NCBI GenBank assembly: GCA_022559845.1
Contig: CM040117.1
Span: forward strand, 12,486,856 to 12,550,855
Origin: Amorphophallus konjac
Taxonomy: Eukaryota; Streptophyta; Magnoliopsida; Alismatales; Araceae
Length of the DNA: 64,000 bases
Direction of reading: 5' to 3'
In this document: positions 1-10,868 of the stretch, piece by piece
How the letters are laid out: each line of letters begins with the position of its first letter
Numbering within the stretch: position 1 is the first letter of the stretch
Translations under genes and position numbers: made by a program
The notes under the pieces: model-generated
Database searches by the model: none
Seen by the model: the letters and a program-made list of their open reading frames with translations, nothing else
What the model was told of the DNA's origin: nothing

Positions 1-410
1 GCATGTGACATCACGTACCTATGACACTGACCGTAGGTAGTCCAGTCTATACCAACGACAAGATAGTCGTAGGTAAGTGTCATAGTTATCTACTCCTTTG
101 GCTCTACCAAACTTTAGGTATGATATATCACTTAGCTACGACACTGAGCGTAGTTAATATATAAACCCACAAAATTGAAGGTATAGTCCAGTATATTCCT
201 ATGACTAACAAAACCGTAGGTAAGTGTCGTAAGTAAAAGTCTTTTTTGGTGTCGTCTATGGCTTTTTATGGTGTCAGTAGACCCTTGCCAATGCGACTGT
301 TTCCATCAACACATGATTGTAGGGAAGGTCACAGGGAAAGTCCTTACCTATATATTTTTTAAATCACCTACAGAGGTGAATCGTAGCTATAGATCATTTT
401 TCTTGTAGTC
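1..410. mobile_element. CACTA transposon terminus (partial)
   Basis: The segment is dense in short direct and inverted copies of a TACCTACGA / TCGTAGGTA-like motif, the subterminal repeat pattern of plant CACTA (En/Spm) transposons. It ends at 393-410 with ATTTTTCTTGTAGTC, the reverse complement of a CACTACAAGAAAAAT-type terminal inverted repeat whose last base has changed from G to C. The rest of the element lies outside the window on the left, so coding content and target duplication cannot be judged. A related terminus starts at 39466. Confidence 0.75.
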
Positions 411-855
411 ACAATCTAGTACAAAGATAATTCTTTCAGTAAATAGGAGTCGGCTAATTTTGGGCCCTATCATGTGGACACCTATTGTAATCATGGATTC
501 TGATAATATATTAAAATTATTCAGCCACCTATAATTTTAACCCTTAAGTCTCATTGATAATTAAATAGCCAATGCTAAAAATGGGGGTGAGCTATATATC
601 TAGTTTTATCACAGCTGAGGGTGGGACGGGCGTACCGTTAATGTGGGTGTGCCCTTTAACGTATGTGTGTGTGTGTGTGTGTGGTGGGTGGGGGGGGCGG
701 AATGTGTGAGGAGTTAGGACCGGTCGATTACTTGAACTTCTCGCATATTGGATAGCAAGGAGCGAGTTGGACGGCTCATGTACACTCAAGAATATGGTGA
801 TATGGGCATGTCACCCAGCTACTTACCCCGATCGACCATGCATGCATATACCATA
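411..855. other. Host intergenic DNA, no gene seen
   Basis: This is unique-looking AT-rich DNA between the CACTA end and the left target duplication of the nested LARD. It contains a GT microsatellite followed by a G run. The short open frames here lack family motifs. It was contiguous with 29308 onward before the LARD inserted. Confidence 0.6.
664..683. repeat. (GT)n microsatellite
   Basis: An uninterrupted TG/GT dinucleotide run of about 20 bases is followed by a G-rich stretch to about 700. Confidence 0.9.
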
Positions 856-860
856 GCGCA
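856..860. repeat. Left target-site duplication of LARD complex
   Basis: GCGCA directly precedes the first LTR (861) and is repeated exactly at 29303-29307 after the last LTR. It is a 5-bp duplication typical of LTR-retrotransposon integration and shows that the whole 28-kb block is one insertion plus later nests. Confidence 0.85.
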
Positions 861-3683
861 TGTGATGACCCGGATTCCCGGATACCAGATATACCCGATA
901 GGACTATCGAATACACCTGATACCACTTGGAACCCGTGAAACCTCCCAAGAGTGGTAAAGCTCCGAAGGGATGAAAGGATTGTCGTGTAGTACATTGAAG
1001 CTACAGAGATATAATAGTAAACAATTAACTTTCATTAGATCGGTTTGCTAAAGTAGCAGAAATAAAATTACTTTTTAATTAACATTTTAAGATTTGCAAT
1101 TATACTAGAGTCCAGTCCAAAGGAAAGACAAGCAGTCTAACAGTACAGTCAACAGAAAGGAAAGACGTACGAAGAAAGTCGGGGGAAGCCCAACTAAGGT
1201 ACGAGCTGGCAGCTACGAACATGCCACACCATGAACTGCAGAAGTAGAACGAACACTACCACCTGAAAAGCAGGGGTGAGCCTTGTGTTACTGGCTCAGT
1301 AGGGGTCACGCGGATCCCCACTGAAAAACACGCAGTAACACGGAACGGCAAAATAACATGAGAAACAACAAGTGTAGTAAAGAGGGAAAACTACGCTACA
1401 AAGCTGTAAAGCTATGCTAGAAAGCCGTAAAAGAAAAGACGGGGAGCAGGAGTAGGGAACAAGCTAGAGAGGAGGGGGAAGGAAACCGTACCAGACAAAC
1501 GGCTACCGAACTAACCATGGCACCCCAAACTACTCCAAGCAGCAACATGAAGGTGACTCTGAGTTGACGAAGACAGGAATTGCCCATCTGTCGACGCTGG
1601 AAAAGACCTGTAAGACAACAAAGAAACCTAGGAAAAACATAGACAGACGCAGACATAGACAACATGACTAGAACGTCGTGCACACTGCCCAACATGACTA
1701 GAACGTCATGCATACGACAGGACACTGACCTCGAGTACGGCCAAGAGAGGGCCAACCCGAAGGTCACGACGCACAAGAAACATGGAGAGTTACATGCCAC
1801 GTGACTGGCGTGCCCCACACTAGAAGAATGGCCAGATGAGTCCACAAACGTCTTCAACTGCGCCACAAGTGTCTCGCCTACGGTACCGCTAAAGTCTCGG
1901 CAGAGTCGCAGACACGCGCTGAACAACACAGGAACCACAGTAACGAGTGACTAGTTAGGGTTACGCCCGTCGACGTAAGTCCAAAGCCCCTAAGCACGTG
2001 TGCACACATTGGCCCACTACCTAAGTCAGGCCTCTAGCTAGTATTCCCCCACCGAAGGAGGCTACGGTTGGACCAAGAGCCCACAGAACTAGCTTAAGAA
2101 CCATAAATCGGGAAAGTGCCCCACTATTAGAGCTGTCACAGAGAAACGTGACGTAAGGCGACGACTAGTGAAGGCTCACAAGACACGGAGACTCAAAATA
2201 CGAGTGCTGAAGTATAGGCAGACAAGAACACCCTACGACACGTACTTCGGAGCACCGATGGCAGCACAGCCACTGCTGATCGACTCAAGACAAGGCAACT
2301 AGACCTACTCACGTAACGATCCTTGAGTCTCACGACTTGGAGGCAAGATCTTCACAAACAGCGGAACAAGCCGCCAGTCGGTCTAATCCTAAGCCAGAGA
2401 AAACCACACGGTCGGAGGAAACGGCACGCGGAAGCCTGAGGGAACACCGGGGACCCTCAGGTAGGATGATATCTCGAGGCATCCAGAACCATGTCTCGAA
2501 TTGGACATAACCGTCGAGACACACAAGGCTTCATGTCAACCACTGGGTGACCCCAGGTTGACCGGAACCAGACAATGACAAATAAGAAGAGTCTTGGCTG
2601 CCTTATAGCATAGTCTTAGCCCTCATAGGATGTCAGAAGACACCCACGGGAAAGCGAGCAGACCATAAGGACAACCCAAGATGAACGAAAAACCGAAACG
2701 ATGGACGACGACACTAGCAGTCCTAGATCGAGTCGTTAGGGAAACCGTGGCAGTCAGGGAGTAGACCGCACACAGTCCACCTGAAACTGACAAATCCAGA
2801 GAACCACCGATAGACAGAAACCACCCTAAGCACATACCTAAGACAAACGGACTCGAGAGGATGGGCGGACACAAGAAGGCCGCACAAGCCCCTGAAACCA
2901 GCGAGGATAAACGGTCCTGGCCTGGCCATTCATAGGATGAACGGGCCCTGGTTCGACCGTCCATCCGTGACGGTGAGCAAACCAAGGGGTTGGCCCAATC
3001 TTGGCCTTCCCACGCCCCATTCGTGCCGAAACGAAGGGGATACAGCCATGGACACGCATACAATCACAAGGACTCCAACCAGAGTCAAAACGGTGCACGG
3101 ATCGCAAGAAATGGGCGATTCTAACGAAATCACCCAAATAGGGTCACCGGACTTCCTGGGCTCCCCACGGTCAAACGGGACCGCCAAACGAGACAAAATT
3201 AGCGACTATGGAACGCCGACGTTCAAGGGAGTCCATTGACAATAACTGATCCTGAAACCATCAACATTTTTTGACGAAGCCTACGAAACTCAAGAAACCC
3301 CAACGAGCTCGATCTCGCTCATTCAAGCATCAAACGAAGTGCTTGGATAGGGAAAACATAGAGGACGAGTGGGTGATCCATCTCCTTACCTCCACTGAAG
3401 AAATCGCGCGTCGAAGCGACTAAACCACGCCGAAAACCGCTAGGAACACGAACGACGCCTTTCTTGGCATCCACCGAGATATCGCGCCCGCCACGCTCAA
3501 ACCGCCACCCCATCCCGCGTCCCGATCACTCCATCTCGTCCTCGCCTCGGCCAGCTCCGCAACGGTGTGCACCCCCCGCCAAGATACCCTAAAACAAGAG
3601 AGAACGAAGAGAGATGGTGAACGGTTGAAAATGAGGCATCCAAAAGACCTAATAAAGATCCAATAGAGATCTAGGGCATTACA
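861..3683 (-). repeat. LARD LTR copy 1 (3' LTR by orientation)
   Basis: This 2823-bp LTR begins on the plus strand with TGTGATGACCCGGATTCC and ends with CTAGGGCATTACA. It aligns along its length with the copies at 4234 and 26460. It is AT-poor in places and has no convincing protein. Confidence 0.88.
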
Positions 3684-4233
3684 TCCTCCCCTCCTTTAAG
3701 AAATTTCATCCTCGAAATTTAAGGACTAACAAACGAAAAGCAGGGAAGAACAACTCGACAACACAATTACAAAATGACACGAACCACGAGAAAGAATGGT
3801 AAGACGACAGCACCGGACCACGAGACATCTGATCGAGTCACAAGCTAACTCTACTAGGGAAGAGAGTATAGCAAAGCGATCCGACATGAGTTAGTCCACA
3901 AAGTGCTAATGATAGACAAGCAAAATCATAGAGAAACAACACTTACAAAAATAACAACAACGGCAGCACTCGCAAGATTCTGGCTCCGTACAGGACACAG
4001 AACCACGGAACACAACTGCAAGCTAGGTCACATCAAGGCACAACAGCAGCTGATCACACGATGATAGGAGACGAGTCATGAATTGAGCAGCTCACCGAGA
4101 AAAGACCCACGACAGCAATAAACAAGAATCACGAAACCTAACGCCAGCTGAAGACTGTACTGGACTTAAGGACTCTGGAGACTGTATATCTCGGATTCCC
4201 ATGTACTTTACACAACAACGCTCTGATACCAAC
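3684..4233 (-). other. LARD internal region 1 (non-coding)
   Basis: This 550-bp body carries a polypurine tract at 3684-3700 (minus strand AAAGGAGGGGAGGA) against LTR 1. A primer binding site TGGTATCAGAGC at 4220-4231 (minus) lies two bases from LTR 2 and is complementary to initiator tRNA-Met. The region between has no open frame with family motifs. The sequence before the polypurine tract resembles the tail of Tekay/Del pol genes, which suggests descent from that lineage by internal deletion. Confidence 0.8.
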
Positions 4234-4966
4234 TGTGACGACCGGGATTCCCGGATACCAGATATACCCGATAGGACTATCGAATACACCTGATACCACT
4301 TGGAACCCGTGAAGCCTCCAAAGAGCGGTAAAGCTCCAAAGGGATGAAAGGATTGTCGTGTAGTACATTGATGCCACATAGATATAATAGTAAGTAATTA
4401 AATTTCATTAGATCAGTTTGCTAAAGTAGAAGAAATAAAATTACTTTTTAATTAACATTTTAAGATTTACAATTATACCAGAGTCCAGTCCAAAGGAAAG
4501 ACAAGCAGTCTAACAGTACAGTCAACAGAAAGGAAAGACGTACCAAGAAAGTCAGGGGAAGCCCGACGAAGGTACCAGCTGGTAGCTACAAACACGCCAC
4601 ACCAGGAACCGCGGAAGTAGAATGAACACTACCACCTGAAAAGCAGGGGTGAGCCTCGTGTCACTGGCTCAGTAGGGGTCACGCAGATCCCCACTGAAAA
4701 ACACGCAGTAACACGGAACGGCAAAATAACAGGAGAAACAGCAGGTGTAGTAAAGCGGAAAAACTACGCTACAATGCTATAAAGCTATGCTAGAAAGCCA
4801 TAAAAGAAAAGACGGGGAGCAGAGTAGGGAACAAGCAAGAGAGGAGGGGGAAGAAAACTGTACCAGACAAACGGCTACTGAACTAACCTCGGCACCCCAA
4901 ACTACTCCAAGCAGCAACATGAAGGCAACTCTGAGTTGACGAAGTCAGGAATTGCACATCTGTCGA

Positions 4967-6773
4967 TGATAACGTGAAAGTTCGTCGTTTAAAACACGCG
5001 TATAATAATCTTAAAATCAAACTCGCACAAAATGATCAAAAGAGAACGTAGTACTATGGCAAACACGGGTCGAATCCACAGGGAAGAAGAGATTTTTAGA
5101 GTTAAAAACTTTGGAGTCCTTTAGAAAACACTTGTGATTTTGTTTTACTTAAAGAAAATTGTGAAGTGATGAACAAACCAAACACTTAATTAAAAACACC
5201 TATGACTATGCGCCTATGCTATAAAAAATAATTACATGAAGTGAAGAGAAGATATAGAAGAAGGATGTAGAGAGGGAAGAAGATCAAGAACTAGATCAAA
5301 GGAATAACTCTTTTTATTAACTTAAAAGAAAGAGTACATGAAGTGCAAGATAACCTTACAACAAGGTTGTGACGAGGTTATAATGAAGTAAATTGAAACT
5401 AAAACAATAAAAATAAAAGGAGCCTGAGATATGAAGATGGTAGCAGCAATGGTGACGACAATGCCATCCTCTCTTGGCCTTGGATCACGAACCACCTTGC
5501 GGAAGATGTCGTCTACGCCGGGAGGAAGTCACCTTCGTCGTTGAAGCCGCCTTTAGAGGGTGAATAACTTTAAAACCAAGATGAATTAGGGGATACCTGA
5601 GAAGAATAAGTTGAAGAGGAGAGAGAGAGGAAGAACTTTGATGAAGAACTCAGATAGCAAAGAAGATCAGAAGAGCTTCAAAATAAAGAAATAATAGAAG
5701 CTAGCACCTCGGATGAACAGTGAAATCACAGGATAGCAAGTTGAAAAATGGAAAATAACTTTCAAAAAAGAAAGAATTGGAAGATGATATAGAAGAAGAA
5801 GTTGTAGAACACTTAAAAATAAAGAACTTTTATGAAGATAGTAAGACAATAAAATGACTAGAAGGGGGAGAAATAATGGGAAGAACATAGAGAAATATTG
5901 ATTCGGAGATGAACAGGACATCACAGTGAAAAATATGAAATACCTGAAAACGAGGAGAATTAGAAGATGATGCAGAAGACGAAGTTGTAGAGGACCTAAA
6001 AATAAAGAACTTTCATGAAAATAGCAAGAGGAGAAGAGGGACGGAAGATGGCAAACTCGGTGGCCTAAGAAGATGTGAGAGGGAGAGGGAGAGAAAAATT
6101 GCCCAAAAGAAGAACCTCCTTTCTCCTCCTTGTCATGGGCTATTTATAGGGAAAGTTGGGTAGATGGAGGGTGAAGATTGTATCAAAAGGAGATTGATGA
6201 CTGAGATTTAGGTAGAATATGATGCATGGGGAAGAGAAAAAGTAGGTGGGCACCCCCTTTCTTGGACTTTAGGCACCCCGGCCATTTCCCAAGACTCATC
6301 ATGTCTCTCCTTTAATTCAAACTTTGAATGTCCTTTTCCTCCTTTTCAAACTTAAACTTTGAATTCCTCCTTTTCAAACTTTGAATTCAAAATTTTAAAC
6401 TTTCTTTTCCCTCCAACCAAAATATTTTGAATTCTTTATTTGTCTTGGTCAAAGTTATGATGACAGTTTTGCCCTTGACTTCTTTTGTAGTTACCTTCGG
6501 TGTCCTGCACACACATAATTACAATCTAGTCCATAAAAATTACTATAATGTACACATAAATCTCAAATGCTCATAGTTATGCAATGGAGAATTAATACCC
6601 ATGACCCTCAACTTTAATTTATCAAATAATATCACCAAATTAATCAATTTACGTGAAAGCTCTAATTTAAATGCGGAGTTGAGGTTAACTATGAAATATG
6701 CATAATTACCTAATTATATGCACATAAAATGGTGTACATGCAATGAATTACTATAGAAAATGGACACTTATCA
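4967..6773 (-). repeat. Athila 3' LTR
   Basis: This 1807-bp LTR starts TGATAACGTGAAAG and ends GGACACTTATCA on the plus strand, so it is TGATAAG...TTATCA on the element's own strand. It pairs with 15356-17140. The short purine-rich frames inside (for example near 5667-5924) are not supported as genes. Confidence 0.9.
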
Positions 6774-7759
6774 CACCCCCAACTTAAACATTGCTAGTCC
6801 CTTAGCAATGTAAACAATTATAAAATTAGGACTAGCAAACACTCATGTGTCACAGATCATGGCAAGAATATTATGCATAATGATTTAGACTTTGGAGTAT
6901 TACAAGTTCAAGTAGAATGTATTTGGTATAAATTTCATCAGTCCATGTGTTTAGACCTTTCCTCAGGATACACTCAAAATTAAATATCTCTTTGTGTATA
7001 AGTGATATAACTTGACTAGTGACTACCAAACAATCTAGATGAATGAGTCTTCTACCTTTCACTTAAAGATGATTTTTAATTCTGCCCACCTCTTGAATTA
7101 AGCTTCTCGAATTACAGGTAGCTCCACTCTGCCAGTTTATACTTCTTTTTTTTCTTTTTTCTGACACACGGTACTGCACATCCCTTCGCCGTTTGACGCG
7201 AACCTCAACTCTTGCCTTAGGAGAAGCAGGCCCGGTTACTAAGTTCAGGGGCATTTTCCATGTGTGATTTTTTTTGGTAGGTAGCTTTTTCCTCATGATT
7301 ACGTTCAACGAATGGGCATAATATTCATCATCACTTAAGTGTCAAGTAAAATTCTCATCATCCTATTGTTTGTCATCCACCGATCTTGTTATTGTGCAAT
7401 TGTGTGCAAGTTCAATAGAATTTTCAGGTGTATTCTGAGGAAAAGGCTAAAGACATAACCAATTAATTCATCCCTTTAACTTGCAATTTTCACGTGTAAG
7501 ACTCTAAGTCCTATCATTCTAAGAAAAGTTTATCATCATGAAATATGAACATGAAACACTTGTTAGAGGTGTGATGAAAAGTTACAATTATTTTGAGGAA
7601 ATTCAAGCTCAAGTTACCCCCCAACTTAGGTGACATTGTCCCTAATGACATGAATAAGATATAGAAATGAAATAAAGTCATAAAAAGTAGAGGGAAGGAT
7701 AGATACGACCTGAGAGAGAGATGTCGTCATCAGAAGAATGTGGCTTTAAGATCTTAAGA

Positions 7760-7795
<36 letters not shown>

Positions 7796-7869
7796 AAAAT
7801 GATAAAGAGTAATTGGGTTGCCTCCCAATAAGTGCGAAGTTTTACGTCTTCCGCCAGACGTAATAGAGC
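6774..7869 (-). other. Athila post-pol spacer and polypurine tract
   Basis: This is non-coding DNA between the end of pol and the 3' LTR. A G-rich tract on the minus strand (plus CACCCCC at 6773-6780) abuts the LTR. It contains a TA microsatellite and a block (7176-7253) that is well kept in the second Athila copy at 52972-53049. No envelope-like frame was recognised. Confidence 0.7.
7762..7793. repeat. (AT)n microsatellite
   Basis: A pure AT dinucleotide run of about 32 bases lies in the Athila post-pol spacer. Confidence 0.9.
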
Positions 7870-10868
7870 TCACAATGGGTCACTCAGCCTGAGAGATTCC
7901 TCCTGCAGCATTGGAAGATTTTCAATGTAAGGTTTCAAACGTTGACCATTGACAATGAAAGTTTGACCAGTTTAGGATCAAGAATTGTAATTGCACCATG
8001 GTCAAATATTTTAATTACCACATATGGTCCATCCCATCGGGATTTCAATTTGCCAGGGAATAATCACAGTCTAGAGTTAAAAAGTCAGACCTTTTGGTTG
8101 ATTTGAAAAGTTTTTCGTGAAATGTGTTTATCATGGAATGCTTTAGTCTGGGCTTTATAAATCCTAGAGTTCTCATAGGCCTCATTGCGAAGTTCCTCTA
8201 ACTCATTCAGTTGAAGCGCTCTATGGGAACTAGCATGTGCTGAATCAAGATTGAATTGTTTGATTGCCCAATAGGCCCTATGTTCCAATTCGACTGGCAA
8301 ATGACATGGCTTTTCAAAAACGAGCCTATAAGGGGACACGCCAATGGGAGTTTTGTAGGCGGTCCGATAGGCCCATAAAGTATCATCTAATCTTTCTGAC
8401 TAATCTTTCCTATCGGGCCTAACAGACTTTTGTAAAATGTTCTTGATCTCCCTATTAGAAACCTCCACCTGACCACTAGTCTAGGGATGGTAGGGGGTAG
8501 CAATCTTATGTGTTATCCCATATTTCCTAAGCAAAGTCCGGAATTGAGAATGGATGAAATGTGAACCCTCATCACTAATGATAGCCCTAGGACACCCAAA
8601 CCGAGAGAAAATGTTCTTACGAACAAATTTCATGACAATTTTGTGATCATTAGTCCTTGTGGCTATAGCTTCTATCCACTTAGACACGTAATCCATCGCC
8701 ACCAAAATGTACTCATGACCAAAAGATGGTGGAAACGGTCCCATGAAGTCAGTTCCCCATACATCAAAAATTTTTACAATCAGGATAGGGTTTAAAGGCA
8801 TCATGTCCTTGCGTGACATGTTTCCCATAGCCTGACAGCGCTCACAAGATTTACAAAATTTGAATGCATCTTTGAATACCGTGGGCCAGTAGAACCCACT
8901 CTGCAAAACCTTGGCTGCCATTTTCTTACCTGAAAAATGCCCCCCACAAGCTAAGGTGTGGCAAAATGTCAGAATACTTTGTTTCTCACCTTCAGGGACA
9001 CACCTCCGAATGATTTGGTCTGGTCCTAAATGGAATAGCTCCGGGTCTTTCCAAAAGAAGTACTTGAGCTTAGCAAAGAAGCGATCTCTTTCCTGTTTAG
9101 ACCAACCTTCAGGAATTTTTCTCACGGCTAAGTAATTGACAATGTGTGCATACCATGGGGGTGAAACGTGGGATACACTAAGGAGGTGCTCATCTGGAAA
9201 TGAGTCTTGTAAGGGTGTGGTGTCTAATGTCATAATTCGGGACAAGTGATCTGCAACAACATTTTCACTTCCTTTTTTATCCCGAATTTCCAAATCGAAC
9301 TCATGCAGTAAAAGGATCCATCTAATCAACCTTGGTTTGGCATCTTTTTTAGACAGCAGGTGTCTAAGGGCTGAGTGGTCAGAAAACACAATGACTTTGG
9401 CCCCTAGCAGATAGGAACGAAACTTTTCAAGAGCAAAGATAACGGCAAGTAACTCCTTTTCTGTTGTGGTGTACCTACGTTGGGCATCTGCGAGTGTACG
9501 GCTCGCATAGTAAATCATCATAGGCTTTTTGTCTACCCTTTGTCCCAAAACAGTACCTAAAGCATAATCTGAGGCATCGCACATAATTTCAAAAGGTAAT
9601 GACCAATTGGGAGTTTGCAAGATTGGGGCATCGGTCAACTCCATTTTCAACGATTCAAAAGCCTCAAGACATGATAGGTCAAGATGGAATGGGACTTCCT
9701 TAGCCAGCAGATTAGTGAGAGGTCTAGCAACTTTGGAGAAGTCTTGGATGAACCGGCGATAGAAGCCGGCATGACCCAGGAATGATTGGATTTGTTTTAC
9801 TGAGGTGGGTGGTGGCAGTTTGGCAATGAGCTCAACCTTGGCTTTATCTACCTCAATTCCTCTTGCCGACACTATATGCCCCAGAACAATGCCTTCTTTA
9901 ACCATGAAATGGCTCTTTTCCCAATTGAGGATAAGATTAGTGTCAATGCATCTCTTCATTACTTTGGCTAAGTGATCAAGGCAGGAATCAAATGTGTCCC
10001 CAAAAATGGAGAAATCATCCATAAAAACTTCTAAAAAGTTGCCCACCATGTTAGAAAAAATTGCTAACATGCATCTTTGAAATGTGGCAGGCGCATTACA
10101 TAATCCAAAGGGCATTCTCCGAAAAGCAAATGTTCCGTAGGGACATGTAAATGTGATTTTTTCTTGATCTTCTGGGTAGATAGCCACTTGATTGTACCCA
10201 GAATATCCATCTAGAAAATAGAAGTATTTTTGCCCTGCTAAATTTTCCAAAATTTGGTCAATGAATGGGAGGGGAAAATGGTCCTTCTTTGTCATGTAGT
10301 TGAGCTTCCTATAATCAATGCAGACCCTCCATCCCGTGGTCAACCTAGTAGGTATCAACTCCTCTTGATCATTGGCGATCACAGTCAGTCCTGATTTCTT
10401 TGGGACTATTTGGGTTGGACTTACCCACTCACTATCAGAAATTGGGTAGATGATCCCGGCATCTAGCCACTTGACCACCTCATTTTTGACCACTTCCTTC
10501 ATGTGTGGGTTTAATCTCCTCTGCATGTCTCTGCTTGGTTTTGCATTCTCCTCCATATAAATGTGGTGCTGACAAATGGATGGACTAATACCTTTAAGAT
10601 CAGCGACAGGCCCACCTATAGCCCCTTTATGAGATTTAAAGACCTCAACTAGTTTCTCCTCACGGTTAGGTTCAAGGTCGCTTGCTATGATGACTGGCAA
10701 GGTTTGGTCTGGACCTAGGAATGCATACTTAAGGGAGGCCCGCAATGGTTTTAATTCAACCTGAGAAGGGAATTACAAAGATGGCAGAGCTGGTTAAGAT
10801 TTAAGCTGAGGCAAGGGTTCAACTGAGGGCCACGTCCTAAGTTGAGTTGACAGGATGTCAACTTCTTC
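7870..10868 (-). pseudogene. pol: Athila pol pseudogene (RT, RNase H, integrase)
   Basis: It encoded the enzymes that copy element RNA into DNA and integrate it. The long open part (10745-8481, 754 residues) carries the reverse transcriptase, with the CIDYRKLN box, [13 protein letters not shown] and the FMDDFS catalytic motif. RNase H follows ([31 protein letters not shown]), then a zinc-binding CERCQ segment and the integrase core ([17 protein letters not shown]). The frame is cut by stops at 8481-8483 (the Q of the HPQTSGQ motif), 8400-8402 (a W in related copies) and 8085-8087, and by a one-base shift near 7955. More stops lie between 10745 and 10868, at the protease junction. The end at 7870 is chosen from the matching tail of the copy at 52310. 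It has no chromodomain. It is non-functional as it stands. Confidence 0.9.

Noticed and set aside
2623..3063. 146-residue minus frame repeated at 24826-25266 and partly at 28242-28682
   Set aside because: It recurs because it lies in the three LARD LTR copies. Reading frames differ in integrity between copies and overlap open frames on the other strand.
7063..7308. 81-residue minus frame in the Athila spacer, a possible envelope remnant
   Set aside because: There is no membrane segment or signal peptide, and the counterpart at 52990-53040 is interrupted.
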